Part shown: positions 38,693 to 49,544 of the stretch, piece after piece
How positions within the stretch are numbered: position 1 is the first letter of the stretch
Layout: every line of letters begins with the position of its first letter
Origin: Verrucomicrobiota bacterium
Lineage (GTDB): Bacteria > Verrucomicrobiota > Verrucomicrobiia > Limisphaerales > JACDHS01
NCBI GenBank assembly: GCA_013820875.1
Contig: JACDHS010000005.1
Coordinates: 30,569-94,568, forward strand
DNA: 64,000 nucleotides
Direction: 5' to 3'
The notes under the pieces: model-generated
Databases searched by the model: none
What the model saw: the letters and a program-made list of their open reading frames with translations, nothing else
Told to the model about the DNA's origin: nothing
Translations under genes and position numbers: made by a program

Positions 38693-40162
38693 ATGGAACC
38701 ACAAGCTGACATCGCTGTAATCGGTTTGGCCGTCATGGGTCAGAACCTCATTTTAAACATGAACGACCACGGTTTTACGGTCGTTGCCTTCAATCGGACA
38801 GTCTCCAAAGTGGACGATTTTCTCGCGAACGAAGCCAAGGGCACCAACGTCATCGGCGCTCATTCGGTCGAGGAAATGGTCAAGCTGCTCAAACGGCCGC
38901 GTCGTGTGATGCTCATGGTCAAAGCCGGTTCCGCCGTGGACGAATTCATTGAGCAACTGCTCCCCTACCTCGAACCGGGTGACATCATCATTGACGGTGG
39001 CAATTCCCTTTTCGGCGACACGGCGCGCCGCGTGAAGTATCTCGAATCCAAAGGTCTGCTCTACGTCGGTACCGGTGTCAGCGGTGGTGAAGAAGGCGCT
39101 CGACGCGGCCCGAGCATCATGCCCGGCGGTTCACCCGCTGCATGGCCGCACGTCAAAGATATTTTCCAGGGTATCGCCGCCAAAGTTCAGGATCCCACCA
39201 CTGGCAAAACGGAAGCCTGTTGCGATTGGGTCGGCGAAGGTGGCGCGGGGCACTATGTGAAGATGGTACACAACGGCATCGAATACGGTGACATGCAACT
39301 CATCTGCGAAGCGTATCAACTGATGCGGGACGGACTCGGCATGACTGCCGACGAAATGTCCGCAGTGTTTGCCGAATGGAACAAGGGCGACCTGGATTCC
39401 TACCTGGTAGAAATCACCCGCGACATCCTGGGATTCAAAGACACGGACGGACAACCGCTCGTGGATAAGATTCTCGATACCGCAGGCCAAAAAGGCACCG
39501 GCAAATGGACGGTCATCGATTCCGCGGAACTCGCCGTGCCGGTGACCCTCATCGCTGAAGCCGTTTATAGCCGCTGCATTTCAGCACTGAAAGAGGAACG
39601 CGTCGCTGCTGCCAAAAAATTGAAAGGTCCCAGGCCGAAAATTTCCGGTGACCGCGCGAAGTTCATCGAGCAAATTCGCCAGGCTCTTTACGCCTCGAAG
39701 ATCGTCAGCTACGCGCAGGGTTATATGCTCATGCGAGCGGCGGCGAAACAGAACGACTGGAACCTCAACTACGGCGGCATCGCATTGATGTGGCGCGGCG
39801 GATGCATCATTCGCAGTCGTTTTCTCGGCAAGATCAAAGAAGCTTACGCCAACAAACCCAAGCTCACGAACCTGCTATTGGATCCTTTCTTCAAAAAGGA
39901 AATCAAAAAATGCCAGCGCGCCTGGCGCAATGTCATCGCAACTGCCGCAAAGAAAGGCGTCCCGATACCTGCGTTTTCCACCGCACTGAATTTCTTTGAT
40001 GGCTATCGCACCGAACGGCTGCCAGCCAACCTTCTCCAGGCGCAACGAGATTACTTTGGCGCGCACACCTATGAGCGCATTGACAAACCGCGCGGAGAAT
40101 TCTTTCACACGAATTGGACAGGCCGCGGCGGAACAACCGCTTCTTCGACTTACAACGCCTGA
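38693..40162 (+). CDS. gnd: 6-phosphogluconate dehydrogenase (decarboxylating)
   Basis: 489 aa; [49 protein letters not shown], full length. Confidence 0.97.
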   Translation: MEPQADIAVIGLAVMGQNLILNMNDHGFTVVAFNRTVSKVDDFLANEAKGTNVIGAHSVEEMVKLLKRPRRVMLMVKAGSAVDEFIEQLLPYLEPGDIIIDGGNSLFGDTARRVKYLESKGLLYVGTGVSGGEEGARRGPSIMPGGSPAAWPHVKDIFQGIAAKVQDPTTGKTEACCDWVGEGGAGHYVKMVHNGIEYGDMQLICEAYQLMRDGLGMTADEMSAVFAEWNKGDLDSYLVEITRDILGFKDTDGQPLVDKILDTAGQKGTGKWTVIDSAELAVPVTLIAEAVYSRCISALKEERVAAAKKLKGPRPKISGDRAKFIEQIRQALYASKIVSYAQGYMLMRAAAKQNDWNLNYGGIALMWRGGCIIRSRFLGKIKEAYANKPKLTNLLLDPFFKKEIKKCQRAWRNVIATAAKKGVPIPAFSTALNFFDGYRTERLPANLLQAQRDYFGAHTYERIDKPRGEFFHTNWTGRGGTTASSTYNA

Positions 40163-40254
40163 GATCCAGGTCTCGACTTAACACGCTGCCTGAATCGTGC
40201 TGCCAGGTCTTCCCTGAAGCAGCCTTTTCTGTCGGCAAGAGTCGGCAGCACAAT

Positions 40255-40288
40255 AAAAAAAGCCCCGCGTGAGCGGGGCTTGAGTTTT
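40255..40288 (+). terminator. Intrinsic terminator downstream of gnd
   Basis: aaaaaagccccgc-gtga-gcggggcttgagtttt. Confidence 0.8.
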
Positions 40289-40694
40289 GCAATCAAGGAG
40301 AAGGGACAGGGGACACCCCTCTTGTCCTAAAGTTTTCCGCCAACGCCACTGCGTTTGGCACCATGACCGTTTCGCCCCGAAACCACTACGACGACCCGAT
40401 CCGCAACATCGATTGGAAATGTCATGGAGCGATTCCGAAAGCCTACGGGTGTCGCCTACAAAGGATTTGAAAGCCCTGGCCGCGAAACACGAGCGCGAAG
40501 ACGAAGCCATCCGCACCTACACCCGCCTCACTTGTTGGCCAATCCGAAGGTCTTTGTGGCGGCAGAACACACCCAAACGAAAACTCAGCCGCGCCGACGA
40601 AACAACGCAAAGTTTCTCACTTTCGTCCGATCGTCTCGACCTTGGGATCAACGAGGTTTTTTTAAAGATTTTCCGCCTCCCCTGGAGGGTCTGC

Positions 40695-41012
40695 GCACCG
40701 GCAAAAAAGGGATTTTGGGGAGTGCGCAAAGGTTGTTGGATGTCGAAAAAGGGTTTTTTGACTGTCAGCAAGCTTTGCGCACTCCCCAAAATTGCTTTTT
40801 TGACTGTCCGCAAACCTTGCGGAGGTCGCAAAAAGACTTTTTGGACCCTCCCAAGCTTTGTTGGGTGTCGAAAAACGGTTTTTTGACTGTCAGCAACCTT
40901 TGCGCACTCCCCAAAATCCCTTTTTTGACTGTCCGCAAACCTTGCGAGGGTCGCAAAAAGCCTTTTTTGACTCTCCGCAAGCTTTGTTGGGTGTCAAAAA
41001 TCCCTTTTTTCG
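40695..41012. repeat. 42-bp minisatellite, about 7.5 units, with 126-bp higher-order period
   Basis: Units such as cactccccaaaattgcttttttgactgtccgcaaaccttgcg (40780-40821) and cactccccaaaatcccttttttgactgtccgcaaaccttgcg (40905-40946), separated by two diverged 41-42 bp units. Confidence 0.9.
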
Positions 41013-41067
41013 TCATTTTGCGCCCAAACTCAGGTTTTTGCATTAAAAACCCGGGCGGCCGAGCGTT

Positions 41068-41093
41068 GAATTCCAAAGGGATTCCGTAACAAC
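41068..41093. repeat. Partial REP-like repeat (copy G)
   Basis: gaattccaaagggattccgtaacaa matches one end of the three-hairpin repeat. Confidence 0.6.
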
Positions 41094-41300
41094 GTCCCGC
41101 CCCCATCTGATCACTTTTTGGGTTTGGAATGCCAGAGTTGTGGGTAATGACAGGCGGGCCAGCGTCTGGGTGTGGACCAGGTGAACGAATAAGTGTTTAC
41201 CTGTGTCAGGGGAGCACCCTAACCAGGGCTGGGTGTGTCCCTGAGCTTTTGCTTGTTTTAACTGGCCGAAAAACTAAGCTCTGGCTGAATCTATCCTCAC

Positions 41301-44300
41301 ATGGGCAATCGACTCTTCAACCTGTTTGGCATTTTTTTTGCGTGCTTTGGCTTTTCCTTTTTCGCCGACGCTCAACAGTTTACCGGCACCAACGAACCGG
41401 GCAGTGCGAAGAGTTTTAGCTTTACGATTCCCGCGGCCACCACCAACTGGACGTTGACGGTGCCGGGTGGGACGAGCGCTTATTCCTATCTTTATGTGAG
41501 GAAAGGTGTGGCTGCTTCGGCAACCAACTATAATTATTCATCCCAATCGATAGGGCGGACCAACACGATAGCGTTGGAAAACCCGGAAGCATCCGGCACC
41601 TGGCATGTCAGTGTGGTCACGCCAGAGGAGTCGGAGTCTCACTCGTTCACGATGGTGTTGAAGCAAAATGTTGCGGGTTTTCGGGTGCTTCAACCAATCA
41701 ATAAACCTCTCGCTTTTTCCACGACGGGAATCGTGAACACTGGAAAGTGGAACTACTATCGCATTGAAGTGCCCGACAGACCGGTGCGGGTGAATTTAAT
41801 CCTGACCGGTCCCGACCCATCGCCTAATCTTTACATTCAAAAAGAGGTTATCCCCACTACCTCCTCTTATTGGCGGCGGAGCATTAACGCACTGACTGAC
41901 AAGCTGAGCTTCACTGACACAGAGTTGGTTCCGGGAGTTTATTTCATAGGGGTTCACTCACCATCGAGCAAGGTAAGCTACACATTGACATCGAAAGTTC
42001 TGAAAATGGTGCAGCTTCCTTTTGACTCGGGATTTGAGCAGGAAGGTACCGATTTCTATGAGCATCCTGTGACTGCCGCAGGTGATACCTACTTTCGAAT
42101 CCGAACGGAGCTTCCTTCAGTGGGCGCGTGGCGAACTGCTCTGAAAGTGATCTCGGGAGAGGCCGATCTCTACATCTCCCGGGGCGTCCTGCCAACGGCT
42201 ACGCTTGCGCAATTTAAGTCCACACGAGTTGGCTCGGATGGCATTGTGCTGGGAACGTCGCAGTTCACGGCGGGACAGGATTGGTATATCCTGGTTCGAG
42301 CAGCGGCGAATAGTAAATGGAAACTGGTGAGCGGGGCTGCCTTTGTAGCGGACCTGGGGACATTGAGCGAAACAGGATCCAGTGGCGATACAACGAAAAT
42401 AGGTCCGGAAGGCTGGCTTTTCTATAAGACCGGGATTGGGGAGGGAACGTTGGCATGGCGTTTGTCTTTGAATGGAGCGACGAACAATATTTTCGTGAAG
42501 AAGACCAGCCTCCCCATTGGTAAACACGAAGCCAAAAGCGCAAAGCAGATGCTCCTTGTGCCTCCCTACCTGGTCGCCGGGGAACAATATTTTGTAGGCA
42601 TTCCGGGTGTGCCGGGACGCACCATTTCTTTGGACTCGCGGGCGCAAATCATTCAAGACATCGCGTTCAACTCCAGTTCATCCACCACTTCATCGGGCTA
42701 CAGTTACACGACTTATCGAGTGGAGGTGCCACCCAACATTGTAGCATGGCAGTTGGACCTCACCGGTTCTGCCAAGGCGACGAAGTTTTATGTCCGACGA
42801 TCTCTCGTTCCGAATGAATGGAATAACCAGGCGTATTGCGAAACGGTCGCGACGAACAAGAGTCTCGCGCTGGTTCCGCCCATTCTCACAGACGGGACTT
42901 ATTACATAACCGCTGTTGGGAACGGAGCACACAGTTTCACCCTGAAGAGTGGTCCCGCGCAGATCACGGATATCAATTTCACATCCCAAACAGTCAACGC
43001 CGCGGCTGCCCGGGTAGGTTGGCGGTATTTCCGGGTGGCAGATATTGACGCGCAACTCGGGGCACTCGGCTGGGAACTTCTGTTGAGCAATGCTGTTCCA
43101 GGAACTCGCATTGTGATTCGCAGGAGCCAGGCACCGGGAATCTGGGATTTCCGGGGTGGCAACACCACCAGCAGCACAGCCGTACGCCACTATGATTACA
43201 TCAGCCAGGCGACTTCGTTGAAACGTCCGGGGCATCAGGCTGACGTTTGGTATGTGGGAGTTTATAATCCGGACATTGCCCTCGGAAATTTTACGTTAAC
43301 CTCACGGGAAATCGGAGCTGCAATGTTGACGGGAGACGGTGGAACACACACTCGCAACTTGATCAATGGGAACTGGGCTTATTACCGCGTCGATGTTCCC
43401 GATGATGTTCTTGGATGGGATCTGCGTCTCGTCAATGTAACGGGCACTCCCAAAATGGTTGTTTGCCACCAGGCACTTCCAGGCCCCAACATCAGCAGCG
43501 GTGTTGTGACAACAAACGTCAGCACCACCCTTTCTTCGCCTTCGATCGCCACAAGCTGGCCAATCGCAAAGCAATGGGCGGCAAATCAGGATTGGACCTC
43601 GCGATCTCTTAGCGCGTTGGGTACGAATGAAACCGGTCGCATCCTTGCGATGGGAATGGGACGCCCATTGCAGTCCGGCACCTACTATGTAGGGGTCTTT
43701 AACCATGGAAACACAAAAGCCAGTTTTACGATTGCAAGCCGGTTCATCGGCCCGGGCCGAAAGATACCGGTAACCGATCTGGCATTCGCGAATGGATCTG
43801 CCACCGGCGGTGTTGGACCACGGGGGGCAGCGTATTACCGGGTGACCGTTCCGCCGTTGACCCGGAGTTGGAGGGTTAAGCTCACCGTCAACACTGGCGA
43901 GGCGATGTTGGTGGTGTCCACGAATAAGGTGCCGAATGTCGAATCCGCCAAACGGATGCAGAAATTGGGCACAGAGCACTATCTCCTTTTGCCGGATCGT
44001 GGCAGCGACTTCCTGAAAAGCGGCGATCATTACCTGGCGGTTGTCGGGGAAGGTGCGAATCCGCAGCCCGGACGTGTGGGAACGGGATCAAGCAGCTACA
44101 CGATTCAAAGCCTTGGGCAACTGCCAGAGCGAGATCTTGGCCCGATCACTTCGGCGGGAATTGTTCGAACTGACGCGCTCGAGGGTGGAGCGGTAAAAGC
44201 TTACCATTTCACGGTGCCCGGGAACATTGCCGGGTATGAATGCTTCCTCAAAAAGAAAATCGGAAATCCAGTGGCAGTGATCCGGGCCGGGCCAGAGCTT

Positions 44301-47300
44301 CCATCTCCCGGCCTTGGAAAATCGTTGCCTAAGGATCCTTACGGGAATCAAGGAGGAGAAGATTTTGCGCCCGATTGTGAAGTGTTCAATTCGCACCTGT
44401 ATGCGGCAGCTATTCCAGGCATCGAATTCACCGACACCATAATGATGATGGCGAGGTCTGCCTCAGGAGGTTATCCCGATGCGAATTATACTCTCCAAAT
44501 TAAAGAATTGGTTCCGAAAACAATCGCTTTCGACAACGGCATCGAAAAAATGACCAATCATCCGGCGGGGCAATGGAAATTTTTCCGAATTGTTGTTCCG
44601 GCAAACGCCGCAGGCTGGGATCTGCGGTTGGCCAATGTCACAGCAGGAACGCCAAAGCTCATTGTGAATCGTGAGATTCTTCCCATCCCCTATAGAAACG
44701 ACGGGTTCACTGGCGTCAGGGCTTCATTATGGGGGGTGAACCAACGCTGGCCTGCAGGCAAAGATTGGACCGGACGATCGTTATCCGCCCAAGGCGTTTC
44801 TGAAGACGGTCGCATCCTGGCAATGGGGATGGGCCGTCCATTGGTGGCGGGCACCTATTACGTGGGTGTGCAATCACCTACGCTATCCAGTTATACACTC
44901 GTCAGCCGCGGGATCGGCGCTGGCTTTACAATTCCCGTTCGGGATCTGGCATTCAACGGAACCTTCAGCACGACGGCGACCACTACGTTGCCCCCCCGCC
45001 ATGCTGCGTATTTCCGGGTCAACGTACCTCCAAATATGCAGAGCTGGAAACTGTCACTCACACCGACATCGAAAAGTGAGGTGAATCTTATTGTCCTGAA
45101 AGATGTGTTACCAAATGTGCTTGCTGCCGCGAGTTTAGAAGTGGCCAAAACCACCTCGGCTGGAAGGCGAACTAAAAAGATCGGTGCGGAAGATTTTCTC
45201 CTTTTACCCTCCGACAAGCAGTCAACCTTGACCCCGGGCCTGTACTATATCGCGGTTGTTTCTGAAGGAATGAATGCGACGAATGCAACACGAGTGGGGA
45301 CGGATAAGGTAGGTTACACTCTCACGAGTCATGGATCTTTGCCATTGACCGACCTCGGGACACTTACCACCTCGATCACGAATCAAGGTGCGATGAAAGG
45401 AGGACAGGTGGTTGGTTATCAATTCGAAATTCCACCTGGCACAGTAAGTCTTGAAGCGGTACTGGACAACAAGGTGGGAAACCCGGTGATGGTTCTTCGG
45501 CGCGGACCTTTATTGCCGGATCCTTCCATCTCGGTGACTGGTGTTGCGGCCGATGGCTATGGTGTTGACGGTGGTGAGACCACTGGAACCAAAGGCGGAG
45601 CCAATATCATCACTTTCGCCAATCCTACGAATGGGATTTATTATCTCCTGGTTAAAGCACGCCCGGTCAGTGGCATTTACACCAATGCCAGCTTTAGATT
45701 ACGTCTTTCCGTTATTACATCGGAGCCATTGGATTTCGATGGTGGAACCACAACGATTGCGAACCAGCCAAGTAGTTCATGGAAATATTTCCGGGTGGAC
45801 GTGCCAGAGGAAGCTTTGGGCTGGGATCTGCGCCTCACGAACGTCTTCGCAGGTCTCCCAAGAATGGTAGTCAGCAAGGATGCGTTGCCGGGTTCGCTTT
45901 CGACCAAACCATGGTCCAGTCCAGGCAATCAGTCATTGTGGCCGACCACAAATCACTGGGCGGCAGGCGCCGATTGGACACGGCGACAGTTCTCAGCGGA
46001 CGGTACCGTGGATCAAAATGGACGCATCCTGGCGATGGGAATGGGGAAACCGTTGATGCCCGGCAGCTATTATGTCGGCATCGTCAACAGTGTCGGCACT
46101 GCTTCGATGTCCTACACCCTCGTGAGTCGTGGCATCGGAGAGGGCTACACCATTCCAATCACCCCCCTGCCCTACGAAGGCGGCAGCGTGACAAATTTGG
46201 CGCTCCCCCCTCGCGAGGCTGCTTATTTTAGCGTCGAGATCCCGTCGAATGCCCCTTCATTTAAAATGAAATTAACCGGCCTGTTCGGTGAGGCGATGAT
46301 GGTGGGATTGCGCGAACACGTGCCCAACGTCGAGTACATCGATACCACGCGGTCCATCCAAACAGGCAAAACCATTCAAAAAGCCGGCAACGAACATTTC
46401 CTGCTTTTGCCACCGGCAAATGAAAATCAGATTGCGACCGGGATGGTATATTTCGCCGTAGTCGGCGAGGGAGCAGTAACCAACAACACCCGTATTGGAA
46501 GCGGCTCAAGCGCCTTCGTTTTGAACACACTCGGAGCACTTCCCCTGACGGCTCTGGGCGTTTTGGCGGGAACCAATGAGGTCGAGTACATGGATGCATT
46601 GGAAGGCGGGGAATCCAAAGGCTATGAATTTGTGCTTGCTCCGGAAGTTCTTGGGGTGGAGCTGAAACTTGAGAATCGGGTGGGAAATCCAGTGATGGTA
46701 TGGCGCGAAGGAGAACTTTTGCCCAACCCAGGCGGCTCGTTTTCATCATTGCCTAACGAACCCTACGGAAATGAAGGAGGATCGGGAGTAGTGGCCGCTT
46801 CACAAACTCTGCTCACCCTCGCCACCACCACCGCGCAAGCTGGCGAAGGATACTCGACAAATCGACTCATGGTAAAAGCGCGATCCACCAGTGGAGTGTT
46901 TTCCGATGCGACTTACAAATTGCGAATCCGTCCAATTAACGTTCCTGAACTGAATTTCTCGGCTTCGACGAATGAAAATGGCCTCACGAATGCGATAACA
47001 GCCAGTTTGGAAAACGGTCATCGCGCTTTCTATAAAGTGGTTGTTCCTGAAGATCAGGTGGGTTGGAAGCTGGAATTGGCGCAGGCATCCGGCACTGCAT
47101 CGGTGCGAGCCAGAAAAAATCAGTTTCCAAGTGACATTCCATTAACCGGAACCCCATTTGCCACTCCCGCAGCTTATATAGTTGCACCGGTGCTCACTCC
47201 GGGAACGTGGTTTGTGGAGGTGAAAGCCCAAAGTTTGACGACCTACACGTTGACGAGCAGCCCACTGGAACTTGAGCGGCCAGCCTGGAATATGCCGGCG

Positions 47301-49460
47301 AGCGGTGAAACGAACACAGCACCGGGTGTCAGTCTTCCGTTCTTTGGCGACACCGCGATTGACACGAACGGGCTTTCCTTCCCAAGCACAAGCGTGTTTC
47401 TTGAATCCGGCTATCAACATTACTACGCGTTTCATATCCCTGCTCAGAACGTCGGCCTTGTGCGGTTGCAATTGGAAGCGATCAGTGGCAACCCAAATCT
47501 TTATCTGCGCTATGCCGGTGCGCCGACTATCACGCACAATATGACTGGAGTGAACGGGGTCATTTATGACCGTACTGTCGCAGGCAATCTCGGAACTGAA
47601 TACGCGAACTTCGTCCCAGTTGATGGAAAGGTGGAAGAGAGCATGAAAGCCGGTCTTTGGTACCTGGCGGTGCGCGCATCCGGAGCGAACTCCCGTTATC
47701 GAATTCGCTTTTCCATTGGAAACGTTCAGGAAATTCCGATGGATGGAACTTTACTCACCGACCAGGTCGTCGCAGGCGGAGACTGGCGTTATTACAGTTT
47801 TCGCATGCCCGATCCGGTGGCAGCACAGTGGCAGTTGGCCTTTTCCAAGCAACTGGGTGATATGGCGATTTCCATTCGCGATACCGTGCCTCCGGGATTG
47901 GGAGCCTCAGTAACACAGCGGCGCCATTGGGGAACCGATGCTAAGAATCATGGACCTTATCTTGAGTTCAGCACAGCCGGAACCTATACCTTCAACACAC
48001 CTCCATCACGTCCGGGCGAGCTTTACTATGTCGGAGTACGCGGGCTGAACGACGCAACCTTCTCATTGAGTGTGAAAATTCTCGATACAGGGGCCGTGGC
48101 TCCACAAATGATTAGTTTCTATTCAGGCAGCACGGAAACAGATTTGGCTCCATTTACGCAGAGGACATATCGCATCGATGTGCCAAATGAGGCCACCCGG
48201 TTGAAGCTAATCAATACTCATTCCTCCCTCGTAAAGCTTCATATGGAGCAAGGCACACTTCCATTGAAAACAAGTGCGGATGATTGGCGCAGCACCACGG
48301 CGAATTCTTTACTAAACCAGTATTTAGGCGGGTGGCCATGGAAGCCGGGTAAGGCATATTTTCTCGTGGCCTCCAATACCACCGCCAATGTGCAGACATT
48401 AAAAATCCAAACAGATGGCAAAAACGCTGTGACCGATGATGAAGACAACGATGGAATGTTGGACGAGTGGGAACGGCAGTATTTCGGGACTACCACGCAA
48501 ACCGCATCCGCTGACTTCGATGGAGACGGAGTGAGTAACCTGGACGAATATCTGGAGGGAACAAATCCAGCAGACAATAACTCGTTCAACCCGCGTTTAA
48601 CGATCTCTGCGGCAAATGGGGTAGTCACGAAAAGCCCTGACACTTCGTTTTACGCCATGAATACGACTGTTCAGCTTACGCCTGTTCCCACGAATGAATA
48701 TCTCTTCGCAGGATGGTCCGGCAGTCACATCGGTATTGAGAACCCGCTAAACCTGCTCATGGATACAAACAAATCTCTCACAGCAACCTTCAAGGTCAGA
48801 GGGGACGATTTTGGAATGGCTGTGCCGCTTACCGGCACTTCAATCCTGACGAATGGGACCAATGTAAATGCCACCAGGGAAATGTTCGAAGTCGATCACG
48901 GCGGCAATCCGGGCGGAAAATCTTTGTGGTGGTCATGGACCGCACCGTCGTCCGGGACAGCCAGCATTAGTACCGAAGGAAGTTCATTCCCAACCTTATT
49001 GGGAGTTTATATTGGGAACACACTCACAAACCTGCTGTTGGCAACCAACGACACGAACCTAAGCGGGGGATCTTATCGTGCCAGGGCCACCCTGGGGATT
49101 GAAGGCGGCACCACCTATCAGATCGCTGTCGATGGATTAAACGGCGCGTCAGGTAGTGTGCAGTTAGCCATAGCTCTTTCGCCTTCTGCAAAACCAGGGA
49201 ATGTTTCCGTTGATCCTGTTGTTATACAATCGACGGTCTCGGAGATTGCTATCAATCTGCTTCTGCCTGAACCGGTGGGCGAACGACAGTTGCGGTTCAA
49301 AATAGCGAGTGACACAAACCAAGTTTATTTCATCGAAGCATCAACCAACCTAATGGATTGGGAATCAGTCGGAATTGTGGAGAATGGTGTAACCCAACCG
49401 ATACAGCACAAGTCATCCGCAATGGGAAAAAGTATGTTTTACCGATTACGAGCGCCGTAA
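41301..49460 (+). CDS. Giant (2719 aa) secreted repeat protein with PPC-like modules, TSP3-like Ca-binding segment and InlB-B-like repeat
   Basis: Signal peptide MGNRLFNLFGIFFACFGFSFFADA; recurrent WxYFRVDVPxxxLGWDLRLxNVTxGxPKxVV...GRILAMGMGRPLxxGTYYVGV modules; DEDNDGMLDEWERQYFGTTTQTASADFDGDGVSNLDEYLEGTNP; VTKSPDTSFYAMNTTVQLTPVPTNEYLFAGWSG. Confidence 0.93.
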   Translation: MGNRLFNLFGIFFACFGFSFFADAQQFTGTNEPGSAKSFSFTIPAATTNWTLTVPGGTSAYSYLYVRKGVAASATNYNYSSQSIGRTNTIALENPEASGTWHVSVVTPEESESHSFTMVLKQNVAGFRVLQPINKPLAFSTTGIVNTGKWNYYRIEVPDRPVRVNLILTGPDPSPNLYIQKEVIPTTSSYWRRSINALTDKLSFTDTELVPGVYFIGVHSPSSKVSYTLTSKVLKMVQLPFDSGFEQEGTDFYEHPVTAAGDTYFRIRTELPSVGAWRTALKVISGEADLYISRGVLPTATLAQFKSTRVGSDGIVLGTSQFTAGQDWYILVRAAANSKWKLVSGAAFVADLGTLSETGSSGDTTKIGPEGWLFYKTGIGEGTLAWRLSLNGATNNIFVKKTSLPIGKHEAKSAKQMLLVPPYLVAGEQYFVGIPGVPGRTISLDSRAQIIQDIAFNSSSSTTSSGYSYTTYRVEVPPNIVAWQLDLTGSAKATKFYVRRSLVPNEWNNQAYCETVATNKSLALVPPILTDGTYYITAVGNGAHSFTLKSGPAQITDINFTSQTVNAAAARVGWRYFRVADIDAQLGALGWELLLSNAVPGTRIVIRRSQAPGIWDFRGGNTTSSTAVRHYDYISQATSLKRPGHQADVWYVGVYNPDIALGNFTLTSREIGAAMLTGDGGTHTRNLINGNWAYYRVDVPDDVLGWDLRLVNVTGTPKMVVCHQALPGPNISSGVVTTNVSTTLSSPSIATSWPIAKQWAANQDWTSRSLSALGTNETGRILAMGMGRPLQSGTYYVGVFNHGNTKASFTIASRFIGPGRKIPVTDLAFANGSATGGVGPRGAAYYRVTVPPLTRSWRVKLTVNTGEAMLVVSTNKVPNVESAKRMQKLGTEHYLLLPDRGSDFLKSGDHYLAVVGEGANPQPGRVGTGSSSYTIQSLGQLPERDLGPITSAGIVRTDALEGGAVKAYHFTVPGNIAGYECFLKKKIGNPVAVIRAGPELPSPGLGKSLPKDPYGNQGGEDFAPDCEVFNSHLYAAAIPGIEFTDTIMMMARSASGGYPDANYTLQIKELVPKTIAFDNGIEKMTNHPAGQWKFFRIVVPANAAGWDLRLANVTAGTPKLIVNREILPIPYRNDGFTGVRASLWGVNQRWPAGKDWTGRSLSAQGVSEDGRILAMGMGRPLVAGTYYVGVQSPTLSSYTLVSRGIGAGFTIPVRDLAFNGTFSTTATTTLPPRHAAYFRVNVPPNMQSWKLSLTPTSKSEVNLIVLKDVLPNVLAAASLEVAKTTSAGRRTKKIGAEDFLLLPSDKQSTLTPGLYYIAVVSEGMNATNATRVGTDKVGYTLTSHGSLPLTDLGTLTTSITNQGAMKGGQVVGYQFEIPPGTVSLEAVLDNKVGNPVMVLRRGPLLPDPSISVTGVAADGYGVDGGETTGTKGGANIITFANPTNGIYYLLVKARPVSGIYTNASFRLRLSVITSEPLDFDGGTTTIANQPSSSWKYFRVDVPEEALGWDLRLTNVFAGLPRMVVSKDALPGSLSTKPWSSPGNQSLWPTTNHWAAGADWTRRQFSADGTVDQNGRILAMGMGKPLMPGSYYVGIVNSVGTASMSYTLVSRGIGEGYTIPITPLPYEGGSVTNLALPPREAAYFSVEIPSNAPSFKMKLTGLFGEAMMVGLREHVPNVEYIDTTRSIQTGKTIQKAGNEHFLLLPPANENQIATGMVYFAVVGEGAVTNNTRIGSGSSAFVLNTLGALPLTALGVLAGTNEVEYMDALEGGESKGYEFVLAPEVLGVELKLENRVGNPVMVWREGELLPNPGGSFSSLPNEPYGNEGGSGVVAASQTLLTLATTTAQAGEGYSTNRLMVKARSTSGVFSDATYKLRIRPINVPELNFSASTNENGLTNAITASLENGHRAFYKVVVPEDQVGWKLELAQASGTASVRARKNQFPSDIPLTGTPFATPAAYIVAPVLTPGTWFVEVKAQSLTTYTLTSSPLELERPAWNMPASGETNTAPGVSLPFFGDTAIDTNGLSFPSTSVFLESGYQHYYAFHIPAQNVGLVRLQLEAISGNPNLYLRYAGAPTITHNMTGVNGVIYDRTVAGNLGTEYANFVPVDGKVEESMKAGLWYLAVRASGANSRYRIRFSIGNVQEIPMDGTLLTDQVVAGGDWRYYSFRMPDPVAAQWQLAFSKQLGDMAISIRDTVPPGLGASVTQRRHWGTDAKNHGPYLEFSTAGTYTFNTPPSRPGELYYVGVRGLNDATFSLSVKILDTGAVAPQMISFYSGSTETDLAPFTQRTYRIDVPNEATRLKLINTHSSLVKLHMEQGTLPLKTSADDWRSTTANSLLNQYLGGWPWKPGKAYFLVASNTTANVQTLKIQTDGKNAVTDDEDNDGMLDEWERQYFGTTTQTASADFDGDGVSNLDEYLEGTNPADNNSFNPRLTISAANGVVTKSPDTSFYAMNTTVQLTPVPTNEYLFAGWSGSHIGIENPLNLLMDTNKSLTATFKVRGDDFGMAVPLTGTSILTNGTNVNATREMFEVDHGGNPGGKSLWWSWTAPSSGTASISTEGSSFPTLLGVYIGNTLTNLLLATNDTNLSGGSYRARATLGIEGGTTYQIAVDGLNGASGSVQLAIALSPSAKPGNVSVDPVVIQSTVSEIAINLLLPEPVGERQLRFKIASDTNQVYFIEASTNLMDWESVGIVENGVTQPIQHKSSAMGKSMFYRLRAP

Positions 49461-49544
49461 CCGGTTTACGGCTTGTTCCAGGAAAGAACAGACACTCCTG
49501 AAACAGCAACTCCAATTCATGATTAAGCCAAACTGAACACTGGC

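Noticed and set aside
40300-40330. ggacaggggacacccctcttgtcc palindrome next to gnd terminator, resembling a REP hairpin
   Set aside because: Only one convincing copy in this window; caggtgacagggacacg at 12715 is only loosely similar, so no family can be claimed.
40695-41012. Possible CRISPR array
   Set aside because: Units are contiguous and degenerate with a 126-bp higher-order period; there are no unique spacers and no cas genes nearby.
40424-41106. Open reading frames on both strands through the 42-bp array
   Set aside because: The unit length is a multiple of three and lacks stops in several frames, so open frames are expected without coding function.
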